This document shows positions 1 to 8,163 of a DNA stretch of 32,314 nt, one piece after another. The DNA lies in the NCBI GenBank assembly GCA_016929575.1, contig JAFGIQ010000188.1, forward strand, positions 1 through 32,314, given 5' to 3'. The translations under genes and the position numbers were made by a program. This stretch comes from a candidate division FCPU426 bacterium (lineage in GTDB: Bacteria; Oederibacteriota; JAAXVQ01; JAUVAV01). The notes under the pieces are model-generated. The model was not told where the DNA came from and did no database searches. It saw only the letters and a program-made list of their open reading frames with translations. The stretch's first letter is position 1. The number at the start of each line of letters is the position of its first letter.

Positions 1-137
1 ACCTCTGAAAAAGGTTTTATAGCCATCTGCCTGAATGGATGTTTGGGATGGGGATGAGACGACGGCCGCCTACCCCATGGCGGCCGTCCGGCGAAGGCCC
101 AGCCCAAACATCCGTTGGCAATCAGTTTTTCAGAGGT
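1..137. repeat. Nested three-tier palindrome (cruciform or non-autonomous element)
   Basis: Three nested inverted repeats share one centre. The outer arms 1-12 and 126-137 (ACCTCTGAAAAA) match perfectly. The middle arms 37-52 and 98-113 pair over 16 positions with one mismatch. The inner arms 61-70 and 79-88 (GACGGCCGCC) match perfectly around an 8-nt loop. No convincing coding frame crosses it. It lies beyond the 3' end of the V4R-like gene, and its outer arm begins exactly at base 1, so it may continue upstream. It could be a MITE-like repeat, a structured RNA or an elaborate 3' hairpin. The core does not match the integron attC consensus GTTRRRY. Confidence 0.7.
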
Positions 138-241
138 TTCCTCCTATGGTTGTGGATATCCTTTCCTCGCGTGCTTTCTTCGTGTTCGTTCGCCCGGCGC
201 ACATGTCCGGGGACAGGCATGCCCGAAAGCGGCATCCTGTA

Positions 242-802
242 CTACTCCCAGGAAAACTCATACAAGCAATGCGCATCTCCGCGGGCAATACAGCGGGGAT
301 GGGTGCCAACCACGTTTTTGGCGCCCGCAATCCTTATCGCCTCTTTGATAAAATCGGTCTGGGCAATGTCGTGGTGCAGCGGAATGTCAGGAAAATCCAC
401 CAACTGCAACTGCACTTTGTTGTCCCCTTGCCACAGAACGCTCATTTCCCCTTCATCAAAATATTGGCGCCACACTTTGGCGGCATTGCGCAAAACCATT
501 TTGGGCGAGGCAAATGAAATGAATATTCTGTAAATGCCGGTAAGATCCTTGCGCGCGTTGTACATGGTGGCGGCTTTAAAAAACTCCAGATCGCCTTTTC
601 CTAATATTGTATCCGCCAGCATCATAAAACGCATATAGGCGTTGTAGTCCAGCCAGGAATACGGCAATATCGGCTGGGAAAATATCAGGCGGCGGTCTTC
701 TTCGCTCAGCGCCTCTTTGACTTTATCCAAACCTTCTTCCCCCGCCACTTCGAGTATATAATCAATGTTGCCCCGCCAGCCGGTGCCCTTCATCCTTCCC
801 AT
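242..802 (-). CDS. V4R / TIGR02265-like domain protein, function unknown
   Basis: This is a 186-residue soluble protein with no signal peptide or membrane segment. Its C-terminal end has the pattern CIARGDAHCLYEF (Cys171 and Cys179 around a Gly-Asp), which resembles the closing Cys-x4-GD-x2-C motif of V4R (4-vinyl reductase-like) and TIGR02265/DUF2378 proteins. The middle part (about 85-135) has the alternating hydrophobic pattern expected for that alpha/beta fold. V4R domains are small-molecule-binding or sensory modules often tied to signalling or transcription, but no ligand can be named here. The ATG at 802 follows AAGGA at 7 nt and sits about 40 nt below a good promoter. The gene is single and divergent from the glycosyltransferase at 1169. 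The family call rests on the motif and fold pattern only. Confidence 0.6.
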   Translation of the reverse strand: MGRMKGTGWRGNIDYILEVAGEEGLDKVKEALSEEDRRLIFSQPILPYSWLDYNAYMRFMMLADTILGKGDLEFFKAATMYNARKDLTGIYRIFISFASPKMVLRNAAKVWRQYFDEGEMSVLWQGDNKVQLQLVDFPDIPLHHDIAQTDFIKEAIRIAGAKNVVGTHPRCIARGDAHCLYEFSWE

Positions 803-1168
803 GCTTTGTCCTTCCCTCCCCTGGCATGCAGTCTTGCTGCTTTTTCAGAATATATTCAATTTGTCCCTGTTCGTCAACACTCTTGTCTAAAAATACAAAC
901 CCCACAACACCGCCAAAGCCAGGCAGCCCGGAATATTTTTTTCACCCGCCAGCGGGCCGTTGATTTGCATGTGCACCGCCGGGATGTAGTCCGCCCTTGT
1001 TCTCGCGCTTTACCGCCGGCCGGCACTTTTTCTTTTTGCAATCCCGTATTCATTTAGTACACTGGTATTGTTGACAGGGCGGAGGCTGATCTTTGCCGCA
1101 GCATTTCCGGCCGCGCCAAAAAGCGGATTCGTTCGGCAGGCGCCAAAACTTTATACCACGGGGCGAAA
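803..1168. other. 366-bp divergent intergenic region
   Basis: This stretch separates the leftward V4R-like gene from the rightward glycosyltransferase. It holds the leftward promoter listed at 849-877. A TTGACA at 1071-1076 on the plus strand could be a -35 for the glycosyltransferase, but no acceptable -10 lies 16-18 bp downstream. An open frame at 806-1057 has no ribosome site and no recognisable sequence, and I do not call it. Confidence 0.5.
849..877 (-). promoter_or_regulatory. Sigma-70-type promoter for the V4R-like gene
   Basis: Read on the minus strand, TTGACG (872-877) is followed by a 17-bp spacer and TATATT (849-854). Transcription would start near 842, giving a leader of about 40 nt that contains the AAGGA ribosome site. 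Confidence 0.6.
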
Positions 1169-1948
1169 ATGGGCACAAGCATGAAAGAACACATCACGGT
1201 TATTATGTGCGCCTATAATGAAGAGACCGGCATCCGGCAGGCGGTGGACAGCATTTTGGCGCAGACTTTCCAGGACTTTACATTGATCGTTGTGTTGGAT
1301 CCCTCCCGCGACCGCACATTGGAAATTATCCGCAGCTACGATGATGCCAGGATCATGCTCATCGCCAACAGCAAAAGAGCGGAAGTGGCGCAAAGCCGGA
1401 ATCAGGGCATCCAGGCCGCGCAAGGCAAATACATTGCCTTGCTGGATGCGGACGACATCGCCTACCCGCGGCGGTTGGCCGTACAAAAACAGTATTTGGA
1501 CGACCATCCGGAAATAGACGTGTGCGGCTCTTGGGCACACTTGGAACACAAGGGTGTCATTCAAGAGATCAAATATCCCGTGGACCCGGAATCTTTTAAA
1601 AAATCCCTTACATGGTATCTTCCTATCATCCATCCCAGTGTCATGGGAAAAACCCGGGTCTTCAAGGACAACCTTTACCGTTTCAACCGGGCGGAAGATC
1701 ATGAGTTTTTTTTAAGAATAAGCCGGCATTATGCCATAGGCAATGTCCCGGACTTCTTGATTTTATACCGCAGGAAAAAACCCCTCATGAATGAATGGTG
1801 GGGCCTGCGCGTGAGAGTATATGGGGTCTTTAAGTACGGCCTTCCCTTGTATACGCTCTTGGTTCCCCTGCTCCATTTAATCCTCCCGTCCAGGATCAGA
1901 AAAACACTCAAACGCATCCGCGACAAATATATCTTGCGTATTACCTAA
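1169..1948 (+). CDS. Family 2 glycosyltransferase (GT-A fold)
   Basis: This 259-residue protein transfers a sugar from a nucleotide donor to an acceptor, probably a cell-surface glycan. The N-terminus has the GT2 opening ITVIMCAYNEE (residues 9-19). The nucleotide-binding and metal DxD site is LLDADD (91-96). The ED pair of RAEDHEFFLRI (about 174-184) sits where the catalytic base of the family is found. The C-terminus (about 220-245) is hydrophobic and then strongly basic (RIRKTLKRIRDKY), suggesting membrane association. An alternative start is the ATG at 1181; neither start has a strong ribosome site. The gene is monocistronic and converges tail to tail (59 bp) with the large membrane protein. 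Donor and acceptor cannot be read from sequence. Confidence 0.85.
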   Translation: MGTSMKEHITVIMCAYNEETGIRQAVDSILAQTFQDFTLIVVLDPSRDRTLEIIRSYDDARIMLIANSKRAEVAQSRNQGIQAAQGKYIALLDADDIAYPRRLAVQKQYLDDHPEIDVCGSWAHLEHKGVIQEIKYPVDPESFKKSLTWYLPIIHPSVMGKTRVFKDNLYRFNRAEDHEFFLRISRHYAIGNVPDFLILYRRKKPLMNEWWGLRVRVYGVFKYGLPLYTLLVPLLHLILPSRIRKTLKRIRDKYILRIT

Positions 1949-2007
1949 CCCTCCCAAGGAAAAGAGTTGCCAAATTCCGGCGGGAGCCCTTGCCCGCGCA
2001 ACCGCGC

Positions 2008-5000
2008 CTAATCCCCTTTGCGGATATAGGCCCCATGCAACTCAAGCGGCCGGGTAGTATGCAATTCAATGGCAGCCACGGGATGATGCATCCATTCCCA
2101 CTGGACACTGATGCGCACTAAATAATCGCGGAGTGCTTCACCTGGTTTGGTTGTAAATGAAATTTGGTTGGATAGGTTTTCCCCGTATCGGACGGTCACC
2201 ACCCCTGTTTCCCGGGTTTTTATACGCAGATGCAAATAGTTGCCCGTGGTTTTGTCAATAGCGGGATTAAACGCCAACCGGTGCCTTTCGTTGTCCGCCA
2301 GCCGTACCGCGCGGGTCAGCGGCTGATCCAATATGGCTGTCTTTTTAGCCGCCTGATGATCATCGTACCTCCCCCAGAGGTACGGCAGCAATTGAAGGTC
2401 CAGCGGAGGTTGCTCATATGAAACAATGGGCGTGAAATCTATCCCTTGGTATATGACTTCTATGTGTTTAAGTGTCAAAATGGATCCTGGCGGCGGATCA
2501 AAACGGACATCCCTTAATAAAGCCTGCTCGGCTTTTAATGGCAGCGGTATCTCCACCCAGGCCTCCTCGGTTGCCTGTAAGGCGACTTTGGAACTGTATT
2601 GTTCCTGGAAATGCTCCTGATTCCAGGCATAAAATACCTGCAGCGCTCCGGCCCGGGAACACGCGTATTGGACCTTTAGAAAATAATTTGTATCCGGCCG
2701 TATTGGCCCCAGTGGGGATAATTCTAAAAACCATGACAGCCATGGATCCTGTTTGCCGTTTTGAATAGTCATGCCTTTTCCGTCAATCCGCACAGCATCA
2801 TGCCACTTTGCATTTTCCAGATGCATGCCGACGGGCACGGATACCGGCAGGGACGCCAATGCCGACAGATCGGCGCAGGCGTGATCATTCGCCTCCCAGA
2901 CTTCATATATCCCGATTTTTACCAGCGGATGATAATGGAGGTAAATAAATTCCGCAATACGGTAGGCGCCGATTTCCGTGGCAAAACCGTCCCAGCTGGA
3001 CCCCCACCAATCCGCGCGAAACACCACATAGGGGATAACGCCGTTCTTATAGTGTTTTTCGAACTGTTTGATATATATCTGCTGGGTGGTATCTGAATTG
3101 CAAAGCACGGTCAGGTGATGAAAAAACAGGTTTTTTTTATCAAGCAAAGCATAAAGCAAATGCCCGTTGGTGAATTCAAAAATGGTCTGCCGGGGAAGGG
3201 TGGCGCTGTCAATAAACGCCTTTAATTCCAGGTGTTTCTCCGGCGTGATATATCTCCGGGGTTTGAGCAACCAATGCTTCCATTGAAAGGATTTTTCAAC
3301 ACCAAGAACACTACTGGCCGGAAAAACAAAAAGATAGGCCAGAAAAATACTTAAAAACAATGCCAAACTGCTCTCTCGTTTCATTTTTACCCAAAAAAAC
3401 GGGGCCAAAAGCATTAAGAGGATGAAAAAATACGTGTAATAGTCTTCAAAAAGACAATGCCGGCCAAAAGCGCGATAAAAGATGACCAGTGTTGACAGCG
3501 CAACAAAGGTAATGATGTAATCCCGGACGGCAAGGTCGTCGCCGCGCAACCCCTTGATGATAAACCGCATGACGTAGGCCATGCCGGCCAGAGGAAAAAT
3601 CAAATATTGAAAAACCGCCTGGGTATCGTATTGCTTCACCATTTTTGCATAACTGCCGTACAAGCTGTCGGCTTGAGAAGCGGCAAGGATCAGTTTCGCT
3701 TGGTCTACGAGGGAGTGGCCTTTAAGCCAAACCAGCAATGCATACACTATTGCCGAAGTGCCCATGACCAAGAGAAAAGACCTGATTGCCGGCCCAAGCG
3801 CCGCCCGCTGGTTATGCCCCAGATGGCAGGCGATCACCAGTACCAGGGCCGAAGGCAGACACATGACACCCACTGCCGGCATCCACAGAAAAGCCGCCAG
3901 GAGGCTCGCCCACAGCAATAGCCCGCGTTGAAACCCTGGCCGCTGCGCATAGTAACCCATCAGCAAGGCGGGCAGAAAAGCGAAGCTGTAATAATCGTAA
4001 AGCATGTTGCCATAGGGAGTAAAAAGGACAACAAACAAACCAATCCAGGGATTAAGCAGCTTGCTCAATAGAAAATAAATAAGAACGCCGCTCATGACCG
4101 CCAAAAGCGGCCACTGCCAGAGAATCATATCCACATTGACATCCCGGTTGAGCGCAATATAGAACAGCTGGCCCAGCAGGTCATATAATCCGCGGGCATA
4201 CCACACATCAACAAAGGGTGTGGCGCCAAACCGGACGAGTTGGTGTGCGGGCACCACTGCATTGCCGACATGCAGGAGATCCGTGCTGATATCCTGATGC
4301 GTGAGAAGATGGGTGTGGGTGCTGAAATAGATGAGGGTGATAATGAGCAGAGGAAAATAATAGTACTGCAGGTAATGCCTCACTCTATGATGCGATCTGC
4401 CTTTGGCCCCCCACCGCCAAGCCGTCCATAACACCAGCAGGCCTCCCATGCCAAAAGCCAATTGTTGTGGCGCAATATCGATCCATGCCGAAAGCGTGTA
4501 TTGCATTTCATTGCTGATGGGGACAATAATGGGGATGGCCATGAAAGGCATCAGGGTCCATGCCAGGCGCCGCAGGGTGTGCCCGTTCAAGGAGATGATT
4601 TTCAACCGGCAAGATAAGGCATATACCATCCCATATGACAAAACCATGAACAGCAGGTGCAAATCCCAGGCAATGGGCAGCACTTGGGCTTTGCCGCTCT
4701 TTAGCAAGCAGAATATGAATACAACCGTGCTGCCCAGTAAATAGAAGAGCACGGGCAGATGATAATATGCAAAGCAGGTGCGCAGGGCGTGGTTGCGCAG
4801 GCGATGGGCCATATATTTGAGGACCGACCAGATACACACCAGCAACAACATATAACCGACAGCGGTAAAGCCTTGTAATACTTTGTCTTTTTCCTCCAAT
4901 ACGTGCACCAACAGTAAAAATACGGCGAAAGCGGAGAGCAAGAAAATAAAATACTTTTCGGGTTTAAATTTATAGGCCAAATGTTGCAGATATAGTTTTT

Positions 5001-5295
5001 GCTGGCAGGCAGTCAGCACAATCAATGTCGCCATAAACGACACGGCAAACAAGCACATCATTTGCGTATACAGTTCAGTGCGAACAACCGGATTGACGCC
5101 GTAAAAAACAGCCGTGCCAATAACACGGTCCGCAAAGGACTGCAAGGAGGCGTCGGTCAATCGAAACCATTTCATGCGCAAGGCGACTACAGTGAGGCTG
5201 GCCAGCAGGCTTAAAACAACATTCCAACCTTCCAACTGACGCAAATTGTTCTTTATTCCTTCGGCCGTGCGCGTCATCCAGTTTTTGCTTTGCAT
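2008..5295 (-). CDS. Very large polytopic membrane protein, GT-C glycosyltransferase-like
   Basis: I place the start at the ATG ending at 5295 because GGAGG lies 6 nt upstream. The frame is open 23 codons further, but that stretch is Arg-rich without a ribosome site. The product has 1095 residues. Residues about 25-660 contain some 14-16 hydrophobic segments. Residues 661-1095 are soluble and, at the end, rich in alternating beta-type pattern, perhaps a jelly-roll. A segment at about 351-372 (HQLVRFGATPFVDVWYARGL) resembles the G-x2-P(Y/F)xD loop after the first luminal acid in GT39/GT83-type lipid-linked sugar transferases. Inference: an envelope glycosyltransferase or polysaccharide-assembly protein using a polyprenyl-linked donor. 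I do not recognise the family exactly. It lies 112 bp downstream of a small membrane protein on the same strand, probably co-transcribed. Confidence 0.6.
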   Translation of the reverse strand: MQSKNWMTRTAEGIKNNLRQLEGWNVVLSLLASLTVVALRMKWFRLTDASLQSFADRVIGTAVFYGVNPVVRTELYTQMMCLFAVSFMATLIVLTACQQKLYLQHLAYKFKPEKYFIFLLSAFAVFLLLVHVLEEKDKVLQGFTAVGYMLLLVCIWSVLKYMAHRLRNHALRTCFAYYHLPVLFYLLGSTVVFIFCLLKSGKAQVLPIAWDLHLLFMVLSYGMVYALSCRLKIISLNGHTLRRLAWTLMPFMAIPIIVPISNEMQYTLSAWIDIAPQQLAFGMGGLLVLWTAWRWGAKGRSHHRVRHYLQYYYFPLLIITLIYFSTHTHLLTHQDISTDLLHVGNAVVPAHQLVRFGATPFVDVWYARGLYDLLGQLFYIALNRDVNVDMILWQWPLLAVMSGVLIYFLLSKLLNPWIGLFVVLFTPYGNMLYDYYSFAFLPALLMGYYAQRPGFQRGLLLWASLLAAFLWMPAVGVMCLPSALVLVIACHLGHNQRAALGPAIRSFLLVMGTSAIVYALLVWLKGHSLVDQAKLILAASQADSLYGSYAKMVKQYDTQAVFQYLIFPLAGMAYVMRFIIKGLRGDDLAVRDYIITFVALSTLVIFYRAFGRHCLFEDYYTYFFILLMLLAPFFWVKMKRESSLALFLSIFLAYLFVFPASSVLGVEKSFQWKHWLLKPRRYITPEKHLELKAFIDSATLPRQTIFEFTNGHLLYALLDKKNLFFHHLTVLCNSDTTQQIYIKQFEKHYKNGVIPYVVFRADWWGSSWDGFATEIGAYRIAEFIYLHYHPLVKIGIYEVWEANDHACADLSALASLPVSVPVGMHLENAKWHDAVRIDGKGMTIQNGKQDPWLSWFLELSPLGPIRPDTNYFLKVQYACSRAGALQVFYAWNQEHFQEQYSSKVALQATEEAWVEIPLPLKAEQALLRDVRFDPPPGSILTLKHIEVIYQGIDFTPIVSYEQPPLDLQLLPYLWGRYDDHQAAKKTAILDQPLTRAVRLADNERHRLAFNPAIDKTTGNYLHLRIKTRETGVVTVRYGENLSNQISFTTKPGEALRDYLVRISVQWEWMHHPVAAIELHTTRPLELHGAYIRKGD

Positions 5296-5407
5296 GGTCT
5301 GCCTCCGCCACGGCCGTTGGCGTTGCCTTCGCCCGCCAACACCTTTCGCCGCCGTCATCTGCAATCAGCCCCGCAAATCCTCTCCGGGGTGTTGATGACA
5401 AACACTG

Positions 5408-5902
5408 CTATTGATGTTTTTTCTGGTATACAGCTTTTGTTGTGTTTTCTGCGGATGTTGCCGTAAAGGGAGTGCTCTCCGCCGGCCGCCCCTCTCTATA
5501 ACCCCCTTTGATGATTTTTATGTTTATGCGCCAGGGAAAATAAAAAAGCATAAAAGGAACCACGCCCAACATGATCACACCCACCATGAGTGTGGATAAT
5601 TCCCGGCTTTGCGCATACACTGCTGCCGATATCAAGGCAAACAAACCAAATAATAAAACCGCGGTGGTTAAAACGACCAGGGAAATATGCAGCGCAGCTT
5701 TTATTTTTTTGGCGATCATATTCGCCAGCATAATAAAAATGACGGCCAGGCCCAAAATGGAAAACCACAGTATAAGCACGGTTTGCTTGACGCCGTTCTC
5801 GGCGGCAATCAAAGAAAACGGAAAAACGATGACCGCCATCACTCCCCCCAGGGTATAATGCACCATGGACAGTAGTTTTAATGCCCTGCGTTCATGCAAC
5901 AT
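5408..5902 (-). CDS. Four-helix membrane protein, unknown
   Basis: Starting at the ATG ending at 5902 (GGGAG about 11 nt upstream), the product has 164 residues with four predicted membrane helices at about 14-34, 41-64, 70-97 and 102-122. A basic, Ser/Thr-rich tail follows. The opening (RALKLLSMVHYTLGG) is the kind seen in uncharacterised small integral membrane proteins of environmental bacteria. No catalytic motif is visible. The frame stays open to an ATG at 5947, but that start has no ribosome site and would add an Arg-rich leader. A good promoter lies at 5959-5987, and the next gene downstream is the large GT-C-like protein, so the two may act together at the membrane. No function is assigned. 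Confidence 0.55.
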   Translation of the reverse strand: MLHERRALKLLSMVHYTLGGVMAVIVFPFSLIAAENGVKQTVLILWFSILGLAVIFIMLANMIAKKIKAALHISLVVLTTAVLLFGLFALISAAVYAQSRELSTLMVGVIMLGVVPFMLFYFPWRINIKIIKGGYREGRPAESTPFTATSAENTTKAVYQKKHQ

Positions 5903-5958
5903 GCGTTTGCGCACTCCCACTTTCCGGCCGGCGTCTCGGCCACACAAGTAAAAATATA

Positions 5959-5987
5959 ATCATACACCGAATTTAATTTTTCGGCAA
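5959..5987 (-). promoter_or_regulatory. Sigma-70-type promoter for the membrane-protein pair
   Basis: On the minus strand, TTGCCG (5982-5987), a 17-bp spacer and TATGAT (5959-5964) lie between the archease stop at 6019 and the start at 5902. The spacer contains CCGAA/TTCGG arms (5967-5971 and 5980-5984), a small hairpin without a U-tract. It suggests the membrane-protein genes are transcribed separately from rtcB-archease. Confidence 0.55.
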
Positions 5988-6018
5988 TCCACTCTCCCTG
6001 CTTTTCTTCATGCCGCAT

Positions 6019-6429
6019 TCAGACATCAAAATATATCTCCGCCATCCACCCCCCGCCCTGCTCTTCCACTTTCAAATTATGGTACGTCGGACTTTTTACT
6101 TCGGTTCTGAAATCCCCGCTTGCCAGGCGCTTGCACGCGCATACCACATGAACAGTGTTTTCCGTCATTTCTTTAAACGCCCAGGCGCAGGCAGCCAGCC
6201 GCCGGGTATACAAAAAATAGATAAGCTCTTCTAAAAATCCAATGAGCAGGTCCGGCAACGTATCGGCCCTAAGCTTGATGGTCCAGCTTTCCTCACCATG
6301 CGCCGGCGGAGCGGTCAGTGCCACGGCGTACAATCCCTGTGCCGCATGTTGGTATAATTCAGCCGGGTTTTGACCCCACGCCCGCACGCCTATGTCTGCC
6401 GTGTGTTCCAAAAGCTCATAAGGCTTCAT
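6019..6429 (-). CDS. Archease, RtcB-activating cofactor
   Basis: This 136-residue protein has the archease opening YELLEHTADIGVRAWG (residues 4-19) with the conserved His-Thr-Ala-Asp, and the ending of the family with Asp-Val after a final beta strand. Archease binds Ca2+ or other divalent metal and promotes guanylylation and multiple turnover of the RNA ligase RtcB. Its start codon overlaps the rtcB stop by 4 nt (ATGA, 6426-6429), so the two are translationally coupled. The length is normal for the family (about 135-145). Confidence 0.93.
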   Translation of the reverse strand: MKPYELLEHTADIGVRAWGQNPAELYQHAAQGLYAVALTAPPAHGEESWTIKLRADTLPDLLIGFLEELIYFLYTRRLAACAWAFKEMTENTVHVVCACKRLASGDFRTEVKSPTYHNLKVEEQGGGWMAEIYFDV

Positions 6430-7889
6430 CCTTTGATCACTCCCAACGGCCTGAGGCGGGCCACTTTTTTTGAAAGCCCGGTCTGATGCACGGCTTCCAC
6501 CACCGCATCAACAGATTTATACGCCTCCGGCGATTCCTCGGCCAAAGTGCCGCGCCCCCGGGCCAGGACCTGGATGCCCTGTGCCGACAATTCCTCGGCA
6601 ATGGACCGGCCGCGTGCCTGACGCATGGCTGCCTGGCGAGAAAGCACGCGTCCTGCCCCATGCGCGGTTGAGCCAAACGATTCCGTTAACGCTTGTTCGC
6701 CCCCGGCGCAAACATAGGAAGCCGTACCCATGCTGCCGGGAATTAAAACCGGCTGGCCCACCGGGCGATACTGCGCGGTTACCTCTGGATGCCCGGCTGG
6801 AAAGGCCCGGGTTGCGCCTTTGCGGTGCACACACACTTCCTTGGGCTTGCCCTGCCAGGTGATATGCTCACCTTTGGCAATATTGTGGGCCACGTCATAC
6901 AACAAGTGCATGCCTAAACGCTCTGCCGGCTGGCGAAAGACCTGTTCGAATGACTCCCGCACCCAATGGGTGATGCATTGCCGGTTGGCCCAGGCATAGT
7001 TGGCGGCTCCGGCCATGGCCCGCAGATACTCCTTCCCCTCTGTGGATTGCACGGGCGCGCACGCCAATTGCCGGTCGGGGATGTCGATACCGTATGTTTG
7101 CGCAGCTTTGCGCAATATCAGCAAAAAATCATCGCATACCTGATACCCCAAGCCCCGGGATCCGCAATGAATCATCACCGCCACTTGACCAACAACCAGG
7201 CCGAAGACAGCGGCGATATGGGCATCATAGACTTCCTCCACTACTTGGACCTCCAAAAAATGATTTCCGGAACCTAAAGTCCCCAATTGATTGGCGCCCC
7301 GTTCCAGCGCCCGGCTGCTGATTGCGCCGCTGTCGGCGCCGCGCATGCGCCCCTGGTCTTCAGTCCGTTCAAGATCTCCCGGCCAGCCGTAGCCTTGTTG
7401 CAGGGCCCAGGCCGAGCCGTTCTCCAGCACTTTTTTAAGCTCCGGATTTTTCAGGCGGATCCGGCCTTCGCTGCCAACCCCGGCCGGCACATTGCGATAC
7501 AACAGGTGCAAAAGCTCGGATATGCGCGGCCTGACATCCTTGTCTTCTAGATGTGAAAGCACTAAGCGGACGCCGCAATTAATGTCATATCCCACGCCGC
7601 CGGGTGAAACAATACCCGTTTCCGCATCAAAAGCGGCCACCCCGCCAATGGGAAATCCGTATCCCCAATGAATGTCCGGCATGGCCAAGGCCGCGCCTAT
7701 AATTCCCGGCAATTGCGCCACATTCACCACTTGTTGCAAAGCCTGGTCGCGGCAAATGTCTTTTACCATTTCCGCAGAGGCATATACCACCCCGTCCACG
7801 CGCATCCCCGGATGTTTCTCCTTGGGGATGCGCCATTTGTAGGGGGTCAATGGTTCCAGCCATCCGCTCGCGCTTTCGTTTTCGGACAT
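6426..7889 (-). CDS. rtcB: RNA-splicing ligase RtcB
   Basis: This 487-residue GTP- and Mn2+-dependent ligase joins RNA 3'-phosphate or 2',3'-cyclic phosphate ends to 5'-OH ends in RNA repair or splicing. Metal and active-site residues are all present: Asp102 and Cys105 in GGVGYDINCGVRL, His210 in LGSGNHFLEV, His241 in MIHCGSRG, His335 in DVAHNIAKGE, and the guanylylated His410 in STAHGAGRVLSR. The start at 7889 is chosen because AGGAGG lies 4 nt upstream (7894-7899). The frame is open 19 codons further, into the promoter. A promoter (7928-7956) and an adjacent palindrome precede it. I see no sigma-54-type -24/-12 promoter, although RtcR/sigma-54 control is known for E. coli rtcBA. Confidence 0.95.
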   Translation of the reverse strand: MSENESASGWLEPLTPYKWRIPKEKHPGMRVDGVVYASAEMVKDICRDQALQQVVNVAQLPGIIGAALAMPDIHWGYGFPIGGVAAFDAETGIVSPGGVGYDINCGVRLVLSHLEDKDVRPRISELLHLLYRNVPAGVGSEGRIRLKNPELKKVLENGSAWALQQGYGWPGDLERTEDQGRMRGADSGAISSRALERGANQLGTLGSGNHFLEVQVVEEVYDAHIAAVFGLVVGQVAVMIHCGSRGLGYQVCDDFLLILRKAAQTYGIDIPDRQLACAPVQSTEGKEYLRAMAGAANYAWANRQCITHWVRESFEQVFRQPAERLGMHLLYDVAHNIAKGEHITWQGKPKEVCVHRKGATRAFPAGHPEVTAQYRPVGQPVLIPGSMGTASYVCAGGEQALTESFGSTAHGAGRVLSRQAAMRQARGRSIAEELSAQGIQVLARGRGTLAEESPEAYKSVDAVVEAVHQTGLSKKVARLRPLGVIKG

Positions 7890-7927
7890 GTGTCCTCCTG
7901 CGACCGTGCCCCTATTGGCACGGGACA

Positions 7928-7956
7928 AGTATACGCTTATTGCCATGAACGATCAA
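7928..7956 (-). promoter_or_regulatory. Promoter of rtcB-archease
   Basis: On the minus strand, TTGATC (7951-7956), a 17-bp spacer and TATACT (7928-7933) give a predicted start near 7921 and a leader of about 32 nt with AGGAGG at 7894-7899. Confidence 0.7.
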
Positions 7957-7957
7957 C

Positions 7958-7971
7958 TGCATGATCATGCA
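7958..7971. promoter_or_regulatory. 14-bp perfect palindrome upstream of the rtcB -35
   Basis: TGCATGATCATGCA is a perfect palindrome one base away from the -35 hexamer of the rtcB promoter. Its position suits an activator or repressor dimer site. The regulator is not identifiable in this window. Confidence 0.45.
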
Positions 7972-8103
7972 TTCACACCCTGACCCCAATTTCCATCTCC
8001 AAGCCGGGAGCGATTGACCGGCGCATTTTATGTCCTGGCGGCATTGCCCTGCGTGGATTCCCGATTGGCAATCATCGCCTATGGGCCTCTTCGGTTTTTC
8101 CAG

Positions 8104-8133
8104 TTGGCTTTTGCCGGCCTGATCGCGTATGAT
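8104..8133 (+). promoter_or_regulatory. Candidate promoter of polX
   Basis: TTGGCT (8104-8109), an 18-bp spacer and TATGAT (8128-8133) predict a start near 8140, 24 nt above the polX ATG, with GAAGGA (8151-8156) as the ribosome site. The -35 is only moderate. Confidence 0.5.
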
Positions 8134-8163
8134 AAAGACACTTTCCGTCCGAAGGATTTTATC

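Noticed and set aside
1-137. Integron attC site
   Set aside because: The nested arms are attC-like in shape, but the core is GTTTGGG rather than GTTRRRY and there is no integrase or cassette array.
35-533. Overlapping plus-strand frames of about 160 codons at the left end
   Set aside because: They run through the palindrome and antisense to the V4R-like gene, have no ribosome site and no recognisable sequence.
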